Assembly (NCBI RefSeq): GCF_000293865.2
Contig: NZ_ALKN02000001.1
Location: forward strand, 1 to 64,000
DNA from: Limnohabitans sp. Rim28
Lineage (GTDB): Bacteria > Pseudomonadota > Gammaproteobacteria > Burkholderiales > Burkholderiaceae_C
Direction of reading: 5' to 3'
Length of the DNA stretch: 64,000 nucleotides
The translations under genes and the position numbers were made by a program. Under the pieces are notes generated by a model. It searched no databases. It worked only from the letters and a program-made list of their open reading frames with translations, and was not told the origin of the DNA. Positions 36,623 through 44,933 of this stretch are shown here, piece after piece (the first letter of the stretch is position 1; each line of letters starts with the position of its first letter).

Positions 36623-36645
36623 ATTTTTCCAACTTGGTTCCACCC

Positions 36646-38118
36646 ATGCAACAAGATATTTTGGTCAACTGGTCTCCCCAAGAAACTCGGGTCGCGGTGG
36701 TGGAGTTTGGCGCTGTCCAAGAGTTGCATGTCGAGCGCACCTTGGAGCGCGGTCTGGTGGGCAATGTTTATTTGGGCAAAGTGGCACGGGTCTTACCCGG
36801 CATGCAATCGGCCTTTATAGACATTGGGCTCGACAAGGCAGCGTTCTTGCATGTGGCCGATCTTTGGCAAAAGCATGCCGAGGGTGAGTCATCGGCGGCT
36901 CGAACAGGCCAGCCACTGGTACCGATAGAAAAACAAGTCTTTGAGGGCCGCGCCATCATGGTGCAGGTCATCAAGGACCCTATGGGCACCAAGGGTGCCA
37001 GGCTTTCCACGCAAATCAGCATCGCCGGGCGACACTTGGTGTTCTTGCCCCAAGACGACCACATTGGGGTGTCTCAAAAAATCCCGTCTGATCAACGCGA
37101 TGCTTTGCGCCAAAGGCTGCAGGCCTTGGTGGGACCGGCCGGTGGCGGTTTTATTTTGCGCACCAATGCCGAAGACTCCAGCGACGAAGAGTTGAGCGAC
37201 GACATCGATTACCTGCGCAAGACCTGGGCCCGCACCAAAGAAGCTTCGTTGCGATTGCCGCCTGGCTCTTTGCTGCACCAAGACCTGACGCTCTTGCAAA
37301 GGGTCTTGCGCGATTTGGTGGGGGAGGCCACTCAAAGCATTCGCATCGACTCGCATGAACAGTTTGCCAAGCTCCATGCCTTTGGTCAGGAGTTCATGCC
37401 CAAAGCGGCCGAGCGTTTGCAGCATTACAAAGGCGAGCGCCCGATCTTTGACCTCTATGCGATCGACGAGGAAATTGCCAAGGCCCTGGGTCGCCGTGTC
37501 GACCTGAAATCCGGTGGTTACCTGATCATTGACCAGACCGAGGCCCTGACCACGGTGGACGTGAACACGGGCGGTTATGTCGGCACGCGCAACTTTGAGG
37601 ACACGATCTTCAAAACCAACCTGGAAGCAGCCCAGGCCATTGCCCGACAGTTGCGCCTGCGCAATTTGGGCGGTATCGTGATCGCCGATTTCATCGACAT
37701 GGCCCGCCCTGAGCATCAGGAGGCCGTGTTGTCAGAGTTCCGCAAGCAGCTTTCGCGGGACCGTGTCAAAACCATGGCGGGAGGGTTTTCATCGCTGGGC
37801 TTGCTCGAGATGACCCGCAAACGCACCCGCGAGTCTTTGGCCCACATGCTGTGCGAACCCTGTCCCAGCTGTCAGGGCAAAGGCATCGTCAAAACACCGC
37901 GTTCGGTTGTGTACGACATCTTGCGTGAGATCTTGCGCGAAGCGCGTCAGTTCAACCCCCGCGAGTTCCGCATCGTGGCGGCCTCTGCGGTCGTCGATTT
38001 GTTGCTGGACGAAGAAAGCCAGCACCTCGCGGGCTTGTCGGATTTCATTGCCAAGCCCATTTCGCTGCAAGTCGAAGCCAGCATGGGCCCCGAGCAATAC
38101 GACATCGTGCTGCTTTAA
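36646..38118 (+). CDS. rng: Ribonuclease G
   Basis: A 490-residue endoribonuclease of the RNase E/G family that matures the 5' end of 16S rRNA and cuts some mRNAs. It has an S1 domain (GNVYLGKVARVLPGMQSAFIDIGLDKAAFLH), RNase H-like fold, DNase I-like catalytic part with TVDVNTGGYVG and the ADFIDM aspartate site, then a zinc-link pair CEPCPSCQGKG. Without the long C-terminal scaffold of RNase E it is RNase G. Start MQQDILVNWSPQETRVA is chosen over an ATG/GTG-like codon four residues earlier. It converges on msbA with a nine-base gap. Confidence 0.95.
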   Translation: MQQDILVNWSPQETRVAVVEFGAVQELHVERTLERGLVGNVYLGKVARVLPGMQSAFIDIGLDKAAFLHVADLWQKHAEGESSAARTGQPLVPIEKQVFEGRAIMVQVIKDPMGTKGARLSTQISIAGRHLVFLPQDDHIGVSQKIPSDQRDALRQRLQALVGPAGGGFILRTNAEDSSDEELSDDIDYLRKTWARTKEASLRLPPGSLLHQDLTLLQRVLRDLVGEATQSIRIDSHEQFAKLHAFGQEFMPKAAERLQHYKGERPIFDLYAIDEEIAKALGRRVDLKSGGYLIIDQTEALTTVDVNTGGYVGTRNFEDTIFKTNLEAAQAIARQLRLRNLGGIVIADFIDMARPEHQEAVLSEFRKQLSRDRVKTMAGGFSSLGLLEMTRKRTRESLAHMLCEPCPSCQGKGIVKTPRSVVYDILREILREARQFNPREFRIVAASAVVDLLLDEESQHLAGLSDFIAKPISLQVEASMGPEQYDIVLL

Positions 38119-38127
38119 AAGGCCCTG

Positions 38128-39921
38128 TCAGGTCCTGGACGGTTCAGCTTCGCCGGCCCACTCACCTCTGTGGTGTAAGCGGGCATAGGCGCCACCCAGG
38201 GCCAGCAATTGGTCTGGTGCGCCTTGCTCCACAATGCGGCCGCGCTCCATCACGATCACCCGATCGGCGTGTTCGATGGTGGACAGCCTGTGCGCCACGA
38301 TCAAAGTGGTGCGCCCCTGCATGAGCTTTTGCAAGGCATCTTGCACCAAACGTTCGGATTCGTTGTCCAGCGCCGATGTGGCCTCATCCAAGATCAAAAC
38401 AGGCGCATCTTTGTACAAGGCCCGGGCAATGGCCAGCCTCTGACGCTGCCCACCAGAGAATTGGTTGGCGTTGTGCCCCAGCTCGGTGTCTATGCCTTGC
38501 GGCAGTGTTTGGACATGGGCCCACAAATTGGCCGCCTGCAGGCAATGCTCAACTTTGACCCTGTCGGGTGCTTGGCCCAAACTCACGTTGGCCGCCAAAC
38601 TGTCATTGAGCATCACGACATCCTGGCTGACCATGGCCAATTGGCTGCGCAGGCTCTCCAATTGCCATTGGGGCAAGGGCACACCGTCCAGCAACACCTC
38701 TCCACTGGTGGGGTTCATAAACCGTGGCAACAATTGAATCAAGGTGGTTTTGCCGGCACCGGATGTGCCGACCAAGGCCACGGTTTCGCCGGGTTTTACG
38801 GCCAATTGGACATGGGACAAGGCCGCTTCGCCATCGGGTGTGAACTGAACAGACACGTCGCGCCACTCGATAGCCCCCTGGACTCTTGGCGCCGAATGGG
38901 GGCCTTGAGACTCTTCTGGGGCATCGTGCATCAGTCCCAAGCCTCTTTCAAGGGCTGCCAAGCCTCTGGTGATGGGGTTGGCCACATCGGCCAGTCGTTT
39001 GATGGGTGCAATCAGCATCAGCATGGCGGTGATGAAGGCCACAAAACCACCCACCGTTGCACCAGAACCCACATCCCGGCTTTGCACCAAAGCGATCACC
39101 AAGACCAAAGACAGTGCAATGGCGGCCATGATTTGGGTCAGTGGCGTCATGGCCGCTGAGGCCACCGTGGATTTGAGCGCCAATTGACGCAAGCGTTGTC
39201 CCAGCGCATTGAAGCGCCCGATTTGTTGTGTTTGAGCACCGTGCAGACGCACCATGCGGTGGGCCAGCACGTTTTCTTCCACCACATAAGCAAGGTGGTC
39301 GGTCGCTTGCTGGCTTTCTTTGGTCAAGCCGTAAAGACGGCGGGACAGCACCTTCATGATCCAGCTCAACCCCGGCGCCACGGTGAACACCACCAAGGTC
39401 AGCTGCCAATTGAGCCACATCAAATAGCCCACCAAAGCCAACAAGGTGAAACCATCGCGCGTCAAGCCAATCAGTGCCGACACCAATTGGGATGCACCCA
39501 CCTGAACCTCGTACACCACCGTATTGGACAAGGCACTGGCCGATTGACGGCTGAACAGCGACAGATCTGAACGCACCAACTTGGCAAAGAGGTCGCTACG
39601 CAGTTTTTCCATGCCATCGTTGGTGACCCTGGCCAAGGCATATTGCGCCACAAAGTGTGCCAAGCCACGCACAGTGAACAGACCCATGACCGCCAAAGGA
39701 ATCGACCACAAAGGCAGTTTGTTCTCGGCAAATCCGTTGTCCAGCAAGGGCTGAAACAAGGCTGGGATCAAGGGTTCGGTGAGCGCCGCCACCAATGTGG
39801 CGCCCATGGCCAAGGCCCAAACCCACTTTTGACGGACAAAATAGGGCTTCAGTCGCAGCAACCTTTGGCGAATGCTGGGTTGAGCGGTGGCCGAAACGGT
39901 AGAAGGTTTGGATGAGGACAT
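38128..39921 (-). CDS. msbA: MsbA, lipid A/phospholipid flippase ABC transporter
   Basis: A 597-residue half-transporter (membrane domain fused to ATPase) that flips lipid A-core across the inner membrane. About six membrane helices lie in residues 25-310, then the ATPase: Walker A GTSGAGKTT, signature FSGGQRQRLAIARAL, Walker B VLILDEATSALD, H-loop AHRLST. The MsbA assignment rests on overall resemblance and the ENVLAHRMVRLHGAQ coupling segment; an export ABC transporter for another lipid is possible. Start MSSSKPSTVS chosen; upstream residues are non-homologous. Divergent from tolB. Confidence 0.88.
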   Translation of the reverse strand: MSSSKPSTVSATAQPSIRQRLLRLKPYFVRQKWVWALAMGATLVAALTEPLIPALFQPLLDNGFAENKLPLWSIPLAVMGLFTVRGLAHFVAQYALARVTNDGMEKLRSDLFAKLVRSDLSLFSRQSASALSNTVVYEVQVGASQLVSALIGLTRDGFTLLALVGYLMWLNWQLTLVVFTVAPGLSWIMKVLSRRLYGLTKESQQATDHLAYVVEENVLAHRMVRLHGAQTQQIGRFNALGQRLRQLALKSTVASAAMTPLTQIMAAIALSLVLVIALVQSRDVGSGATVGGFVAFITAMLMLIAPIKRLADVANPITRGLAALERGLGLMHDAPEESQGPHSAPRVQGAIEWRDVSVQFTPDGEAALSHVQLAVKPGETVALVGTSGAGKTTLIQLLPRFMNPTSGEVLLDGVPLPQWQLESLRSQLAMVSQDVVMLNDSLAANVSLGQAPDRVKVEHCLQAANLWAHVQTLPQGIDTELGHNANQFSGGQRQRLAIARALYKDAPVLILDEATSALDNESERLVQDALQKLMQGRTTLIVAHRLSTIEHADRVIVMERGRIVEQGAPDQLLALGGAYARLHHRGEWAGEAEPSRT

Positions 39922-40076
39922 GGGTCTGATGATTGTAAGCAGGCCCCACCTGCTTTGAACCTCTCCATGTCCAGCCAAGGTGGTCGCAGCACTTCATCTG
40001 GGGCAATTTCATGAAATGGCATCGGTTCAGGGTGTAGGATTACGGCTTTCACATCGATACCCCCGCTGAGACGTTC

Positions 40077-41363
40077 ATGACTTTGTTCTCTTTTCCAGCA
40101 CGTTGTTTGGGACTTCTTGTGAGCCTTTGCTGTGCAGCAGCCTTCAGCAGTGCTGCTTGGGCTCAATTCAGGGTCGAAGTCACCGGTGTTGGCATGACCC
40201 AATTGCCCGTGTTAGTGACACCCTTCAAAGGGGAGGCTCAGGCTCCGCAAAAAATAGCCAGCATCGTCCAGGCCAATTTGTCGCGCACCGGCCAATTCAA
40301 ACCTTTGCCGACCGGCAATTTGTCCCTCGATGAGATGAGCCGTCCGGATTGGTCAGCCCTGCGCAGCTTGTCCGCAGAAGCTTTGCTTGCGGGCTCTGTC
40401 ACCCGATTGGCCGATGGTCGGTTTGATGTGCGCGCGCGCTTGTGGGATGCCGTCAAAGGACAAGAAAAGGCTGATTTCAGGGACACCGTGGGCGCCGCTG
40501 ATCTGCGTTTGTCAGCACACCGTTTGTCCGATTGGGTTTACCAGCAGCTGACCGGCACACCCGGTGTCTTTACTTCGCGCATTGCCTACGTCACCAAATC
40601 TTCTGGACGTTACAGCTTGTGGGTGGCCGACTCGGATGGTGAGGGTGCCCGTTCCGCCATCACGAGTCCGGAGCCCATCATCTCGCCTTCTTGGTCTCCG
40701 AGCGGCGCTCAATTGGCCTACGTTTCCTTTGAAAACCGCAAACCTGTGGTGTACATCCATGAATTGGCCTCGGGTCAGCGCCGAGAGCTGGCCAATTTCA
40801 AAGGCTCCAACAGTGCCCCGGCTTGGGCGCCAGATGGGCGCTCGATCGTGGCCACCTTGAGCCGAGATGGCGGCTCACAGTTGTGGCGTGTCGGTTTGAG
40901 CGGTGGAGAGCCACAGCGTTTGACCACGGGCAGCATCAACACCGAGCCGGCCTTTTCGCCCGATGGTCAGACCTTGTTTTTTGTCAGTGACCGGGGTGGG
41001 AATCCACAGATTTACAAAATGCCCGCTCAGGGTGGACCCGCAGAGCGTGTGACTTTTTCGGGCACTTACAACATTTCACCGGCGGTCAGTCCTGATGGCC
41101 GTTGGTTGGCCTATGTTTCGCGCATGGGGCCTGGCTTCAAACTCCATTTGATGGATTTGGTGTCGGGACAAGTCAGCGCCTTGACCGACACGGCTTTTGA
41201 TGAACGCCCCAGCTTTGCCCCCAACAGCCGTATGCTGGTCTATGCCACCCAACAAGGCGGCGAAGCCCTGATGACCACCACCCTGGATGGTCGCGTCAAG
41301 GCCCGTTTGGCAGGTCAGGGTGGTGATTTGCGCGAACCCCATTGGGGGCCTGTGCGGCCCTGA
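40077..41363 (+). CDS. tolB: TolB, periplasmic Tol-Pal protein
   Basis: A 428-residue periplasmic beta-propeller that links TolA to Pal and helps constrict the outer membrane during division. The signal peptide runs to AWA at residue 29 with cleavage before Q30. An N-terminal alpha/beta domain (FRVEVTGVGMTQLPVLVTPF) is followed by WD-like blades containing SPSWSPSGAQLAYVSFE, APAWAPDGRSI, EPAFSPDGQTLFFVSDRGG and SPAVSPDGRWLAYVS. tolQ, tolR and tolA, normally just upstream, are absent; the gene instead faces away from msbA. pal follows after 36 bases. Confidence 0.97.
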   Translation: MTLFSFPARCLGLLVSLCCAAAFSSAAWAQFRVEVTGVGMTQLPVLVTPFKGEAQAPQKIASIVQANLSRTGQFKPLPTGNLSLDEMSRPDWSALRSLSAEALLAGSVTRLADGRFDVRARLWDAVKGQEKADFRDTVGAADLRLSAHRLSDWVYQQLTGTPGVFTSRIAYVTKSSGRYSLWVADSDGEGARSAITSPEPIISPSWSPSGAQLAYVSFENRKPVVYIHELASGQRRELANFKGSNSAPAWAPDGRSIVATLSRDGGSQLWRVGLSGGEPQRLTTGSINTEPAFSPDGQTLFFVSDRGGNPQIYKMPAQGGPAERVTFSGTYNISPAVSPDGRWLAYVSRMGPGFKLHLMDLVSGQVSALTDTAFDERPSFAPNSRMLVYATQQGGEALMTTTLDGRVKARLAGQGGDLREPHWGPVRP

Positions 41364-41399
41364 AGCGTTGAAGACAGTTTTTTATCCTTGAGGTTGATT

Positions 41400-41954
41400 A
41401 TGAAAAAGCAAATTTGGTCAGTGGTTGTGGTGTGTGCCGTGCTCAGCGGTTGTGCCTCGGGTGTCAAGTTGGACGATGTACCGGTGGAAGACAGAGCCGC
41501 GACATCCAAAGGCGCCGGTTCGGGTTCTGGCGTGGCCGTTCAGGGTATTGGCTCAGGCCAGGGCGGCGCTCAAACTGGGATGCCCACGGTGCTTGTGGAT
41601 GCCAAAGCGGCGGGCCAAGGTCCGGTAGGCGTTGCCCATGTGGTCTTTTTCGATTACGACAGTTTTGTGATTCGCGCCGAGGCCCGACCCGTGATCGCCT
41701 CGCATGCCCAATTCTTGCAAGCCAACAAACAACGCAAAGCCAGTTTAGAAGGCCATACCGATGACCGCGGTGGTCGTGAATACAACTTGGCCTTGGGTCA
41801 AAAACGTGCAGATGCCGTGCGCCAGGCTTTGAGCCTCTTGGGCGTGCCCGAATCTCAACTGGAGGCGGTGAGTTTTGGCAAAGAAAAACTCCTGTCAGAA
41901 GGGGGCTCTGACATTGACCAAGCCAAAAATCGTCGCGTTGAAATCCGCTACTGA
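41400..41954 (+). CDS. pal: Pal, peptidoglycan-associated lipoprotein
   Basis: A 184-residue outer-membrane lipoprotein. The lipobox LSGC places the lipidated cysteine at C18. A Gly/Ser/Ala-rich linker (about 35-60) leads to an OmpA-like peptidoglycan-binding domain with VVFFDYDSFVI and EGHTDDRGGREYNLALGQKRADAVRQAL, including the Asp and Arg that hold diaminopimelate. The ATG giving MKKQIW is used because it makes a regular signal sequence. It sits between tolB and cpoB. Confidence 0.97.
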   Translation: MKKQIWSVVVVCAVLSGCASGVKLDDVPVEDRAATSKGAGSGSGVAVQGIGSGQGGAQTGMPTVLVDAKAAGQGPVGVAHVVFFDYDSFVIRAEARPVIASHAQFLQANKQRKASLEGHTDDRGGREYNLALGQKRADAVRQALSLLGVPESQLEAVSFGKEKLLSEGGSDIDQAKNRRVEIRY

Positions 41955-41962
41955 GGTCTGAC

Positions 41963-42790
41963 ATGACGCAAGCCATTTTGGGGTTGAAAAAATCCAGCCT
42001 GGCATGGGCGCTCGTTGTCGTTTTGGGCAGCGGAAGTGCCAACGCCGCCTTGTTTGGCGATGATGAAGCGCGTCGAGCCATCTTGGACCTGCGTCAGCGC
42101 TTGGAGCAGGCACAAGTTGCCAACAAAGCGCTTGTCGAGCAAAGTGCCCAACAGCAAAACCAGCTTCTTCAACAGATCGCACAGCAACACAACCAAACCT
42201 CGGCGCAATGGCGATCTGCCTTGTTGGATTTGCAGACCCAGATCGATAAGCTTCGTGCTGAACTGGCACAAAGCTTGGGCGCACAAGAGCGTTTGGCGCG
42301 CGACTTGACGGAAGTTCAGCTGCGCCAAAAAGACACCTTGACCACAGTGGACGACCGCTTGCGCCGGTTCGAACCCATCAAAGTCACGGTCGATGGTCGC
42401 GAAGTTTTGGTTGAACCCGCCGAAAAGGCTGACTTTGACCGGTCTATGGCCTTGTTCAGGCAATCCGATTTTCCGGGGGCACAAGCGGCCTTCAGCGGAT
42501 TTTTATCGCGTTACGCCACCAGTGTTTACAAACACTCGGTCCTTTTTTGGCTGGGCAACGCGCAGTATGCCAACAAGGCCTACCGTGAGGCGATGGCCAA
42601 CTTTCAACGCTTGTTGAGCGAGTCGCCGACTCACCCTCGGGCACCCGAAGCCATGCTCGCCATCGCGAATGTTCAAGTCGAACTCAAAGACCTCAAAGCC
42701 GCACGCAAAACTCTGGAGGAGTTGGTCAAGGCCTTTCCGGCATCCGAAACAGCGGGCACGGCCCGTGAGCGTTTGAGCCGTTTGCGCTGA
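41963..42790 (+). CDS. cpoB: CpoB (YbgF), Tol-Pal accessory and cell division coordinator
   Basis: A 275-residue periplasmic protein. The signal peptide ends at SANA (28). A coiled coil rich in Gln and Leu (residues about 35-130, LDLRQRLEQAQVANKALVEQ) provides trimerisation, and three TPR-like repeats form the C-terminal half (ALFRQSDFPGAQAAFSGFLSRY, FWLGNAQYANKAYREAMANFQRLL, MLAIANVQVELKDLKAARKTL). In E. coli it coordinates PBP1B with the Tol machine. Nine bases after pal. Confidence 0.95.
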   Translation: MTQAILGLKKSSLAWALVVVLGSGSANAALFGDDEARRAILDLRQRLEQAQVANKALVEQSAQQQNQLLQQIAQQHNQTSAQWRSALLDLQTQIDKLRAELAQSLGAQERLARDLTEVQLRQKDTLTTVDDRLRRFEPIKVTVDGREVLVEPAEKADFDRSMALFRQSDFPGAQAAFSGFLSRYATSVYKHSVLFWLGNAQYANKAYREAMANFQRLLSESPTHPRAPEAMLAIANVQVELKDLKAARKTLEELVKAFPASETAGTARERLSRLR

Positions 42791-42796
42791 TCTTGC

Positions 42797-43912
42797 ATGC
42801 TCCCCACATCGGCAGCTGACCTCTACCATTTGACCGTCCAGATCTGGGTCATTGGTTTTGCGCTGTCCTTGGCCGCCGGCATCTTGATTCACCGGGGCCA
42901 CTTTTGCACCATGGGTGCCATCAGTGACTGGGTGGTCATGCGGGATGCCACCCGTCTGCGCCAATGGGCATTGGCGCTGGCTGTGGCGATGATGGGGTTT
43001 GGCGCGATGGCTTACTGGGGCTGGATAGATCCTGTCAACACCATTTATGCCGCCAAGCACCTGAGTTGGTTGTCCGGTCTCTTAGGCGGTGCTTTCTTTG
43101 GTGTAGGCATGGTGCTCGCCTCTGGCTGCAGCAGCAAGTCCTTGGTTCGTTTGGGTGCTGGCAATCTGAAGTCCTTGGTCGTTTTGCTGGCCATGGCCGT
43201 GGCTGCTTTGGCCACCATGAAGGGCCTGACCGCTGTTTGGCGGGTCAACTTCATCGATCCCATCGGCGTCAACTTGCCCCATGGTCCCTTTCTGGGGCAG
43301 TGGTTATCGGCCACGACAGGTCTGTCCCTGTCCGATGCATGGGGCATGTCGGCTGGCTTGGTGGCGCTGATGTTGCTGGTTTGGGTCATGCGAGAGCGCA
43401 GCTTTCATACGCTGTTCAACTGGGTCACAGGCGCCGGTTTAGGCCTGTTGGTGGTGGCCTTCTGGTGGTTGACCGGCGTGTTTGGTTTTATCCCCGAGCA
43501 TCCAGAAACCTTGGAGCCCTTTTTCTTGACCACCCACAGTGGCCGCATGGAGGCCCTGAGCTTCACAGCCCCCGTGGGGTACTGGCTAGATGCCTTGTTG
43601 TACTACAGCGATGGCAGTAAAAGACTCACGCTGGGCATGGTCACGGTGCTGGGGGTCTTGTCAGGGGCTTGCATCAGTTCAATCTTGCAGGGTTCTTTCC
43701 GGTGGGAAAGCTTTTCACAGCGCTCAGATTTGGTTCGTCACCTGGTGGGGGGTGTCCTGATGGGGGCCGGAGGTGTGCTGGCCATGGGGTGTACGTTTGG
43801 GCAAGGTCTGACCGGTTTGTCCACGCTGAGTTTGGGCAGCGCCATGTCCGTCGCAGGCATTTTCTTGGGCGCCTATGTTGTGTTGCATTGGCAAATGCGC
43901 AAAAGCCAATGA
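42797..43912 (+). CDS. YeeE/YedE family (TsuA-like) sulfur transport protein
   Basis: A 371-residue integral membrane protein with about nine to ten helices and two homologous halves. Family cysteines are seen in GHFCTMGAISD (C36 region), ASGCSSKSLVRLGAGNL, and MGCTFGQGLTGLSTLS. TsuA-type members carry thiosulfate through such cysteines; whether this one moves thiosulfate or another sulfur species is inference. It follows cpoB by six bases, and its stop overlaps the tcdA start (ATGA), an arrangement that joins a sulfur transporter to a tRNA-modification gene. Confidence 0.85.
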   Translation: MLPTSAADLYHLTVQIWVIGFALSLAAGILIHRGHFCTMGAISDWVVMRDATRLRQWALALAVAMMGFGAMAYWGWIDPVNTIYAAKHLSWLSGLLGGAFFGVGMVLASGCSSKSLVRLGAGNLKSLVVLLAMAVAALATMKGLTAVWRVNFIDPIGVNLPHGPFLGQWLSATTGLSLSDAWGMSAGLVALMLLVWVMRERSFHTLFNWVTGAGLGLLVVAFWWLTGVFGFIPEHPETLEPFFLTTHSGRMEALSFTAPVGYWLDALLYYSDGSKRLTLGMVTVLGVLSGACISSILQGSFRWESFSQRSDLVRHLVGGVLMGAGGVLAMGCTFGQGLTGLSTLSLGSAMSVAGIFLGAYVVLHWQMRKSQ

Positions 43913-44730
43913 GCACGATTGAACCGGCGCAAAGCGCTGATTTTTCTCCGCCAAATTGGCGTGAGACCGATGATGAGCGGCGCTTTGGTGGGCTGGCGCG
44001 TCTTTATGGCGTTGCGGGGGCACAAAACATTCGCCAAGCCCATGTGGCTGTAGTCGGCTTGGGGGGCGTGGGCTCATGGTCTGCCGAGGCCTTGGCCCGG
44101 TCGGGCGTAGGGCGCCTGACTTTGATCGACATGGACCACATTTCCGAGTCCAACATCAACCGGCAAATCCATGCGCTGACAGCGACCACAGGACAGTCCA
44201 AGGTGTTGGCCATGCAGGCCCGCATTGCCCAAATCAATCCCGCTTGCAAGGTGGAAGTGGTGGACGATTTTGTGACGCCAGAAAATTGGCCATCCTTGTT
44301 GTCTGAGATGCCAGACGCGTTGATCGATGCCTGCGATCAGGTCAAGGCCAAAGTGGCTCTGGCCCATTGGGCCATCGAAAAAAGGTTGGGCTTCATCACC
44401 GTTGGGGCTGCTGGCGGCAAGCGCATGGCCCACAAGGTCGACGTGGACGATTTGTCGCGCATCACGCATGACCCCTTGTTGGCGCAATTGCGTTACCGAC
44501 TGCGCAAACACCACCAAGCCCCGCGCGGGGAGCACCGCATGGGCGTGCAGGGTGTTTTCAGCCGCGAGTCGGTAGCCCCGCCGGACGCGTCTTGTGCCAT
44601 CGACGGTGACGGGTCTCTCAACTGTCACGGGTACGGATCTGTGGTGAGCGTGACCGCCACCTTTGGGATGTGTGCCGCCTCTGAAATTTTGAATTTTTTG
44701 GCCAGCTCCGCCAAGAAGCCGAAAATTTAA
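43909..44730 (+). CDS. tcdA: tRNA threonylcarbamoyladenosine dehydratase (TcdA/CsdL)
   Basis: A 273-residue E1-like (ThiF/MoeB superfamily) enzyme that uses ATP to cyclise t6A37 of tRNAs to ct6A. It has RRFGGLARLYG, the nucleotide motif VAVVGLGGVGSWSAEALARSGVG, LIDMDHISESNINRQIHAL, and late FSRESVAPP and GYGSVVSVTATFGMCAASEIL. In E. coli it works with the CsdA-CsdE sulfur system. The ATG overlaps the upstream stop, fixing the start. It ends 44 bases before tRNA-Lys(UUU), a ct6A-type substrate species. Confidence 0.93.
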   Translation: MSTIEPAQSADFSPPNWRETDDERRFGGLARLYGVAGAQNIRQAHVAVVGLGGVGSWSAEALARSGVGRLTLIDMDHISESNINRQIHALTATTGQSKVLAMQARIAQINPACKVEVVDDFVTPENWPSLLSEMPDALIDACDQVKAKVALAHWAIEKRLGFITVGAAGGKRMAHKVDVDDLSRITHDPLLAQLRYRLRKHHQAPRGEHRMGVQGVFSRESVAPPDASCAIDGDGSLNCHGYGSVVSVTATFGMCAASEILNFLASSAKKPKI

Positions 44731-44733
44731 GGC

Positions 44734-44739
44734 TATAAT
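44734..44739 (+). promoter_or_regulatory. Perfect -10 box ahead of tRNA-Lys
   Basis: TATAAT in the gap between tcdA and the tRNA, 35 bases before the mature 5' end. No good TTGACA-like box is found 16-18 bases upstream (that part lies in the tcdA 3' end), so the -35 contribution must be weak or activator-dependent. Confidence 0.5.
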
Positions 44740-44774
44740 TTGAGTCTTGCTGCAGTGCATTGCCCTTCAGCAGA

Positions 44775-44850
44775 GGGACCATAGCTCAGTTGGTAGAGCA
44801 GCGGACTTTTAATCCGTTTGTCGTGGGTTCGACCCCCGCTGGTCCCACCA
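44775..44850 (+). tRNA. tRNA-Lys (anticodon UUU)
   Basis: A complete 76-base cloverleaf with encoded CCA. Acceptor GGGACCA pairs with TGGTCCC; the D arm is GCTC/GAGC; the anticodon stem GCGGA/TCCGT holds the loop CTTTTAA, anticodon TTT; the T arm GTGGG/CCCGC holds TTCGACC. Single copy here, followed by its own terminator. Confidence 0.98.
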
Positions 44851-44855
44851 GATTT

Positions 44856-44892
44856 AAAAGCACTTTGAACGCATGTTCAAAGTGCTTTTTTC
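44856..44892. terminator. Terminator of tRNA-Lys, also facing yheS
   Basis: A 15-bp perfect stem (AAAAGCACTTTGAAC / GTTCAAAGTGCTTTT) with a GCAT loop and a T-run on the plus strand. On the minus strand the stem is followed by TTTTAAATC, so it may also end the ABC-F transcript whose stop lies 42 bases away. Confidence 0.9.
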
Positions 44893-44933
44893 TTGCCCAA
44901 ACCCCTGCGCTTTTGACGGCGCACGGCTGGACA

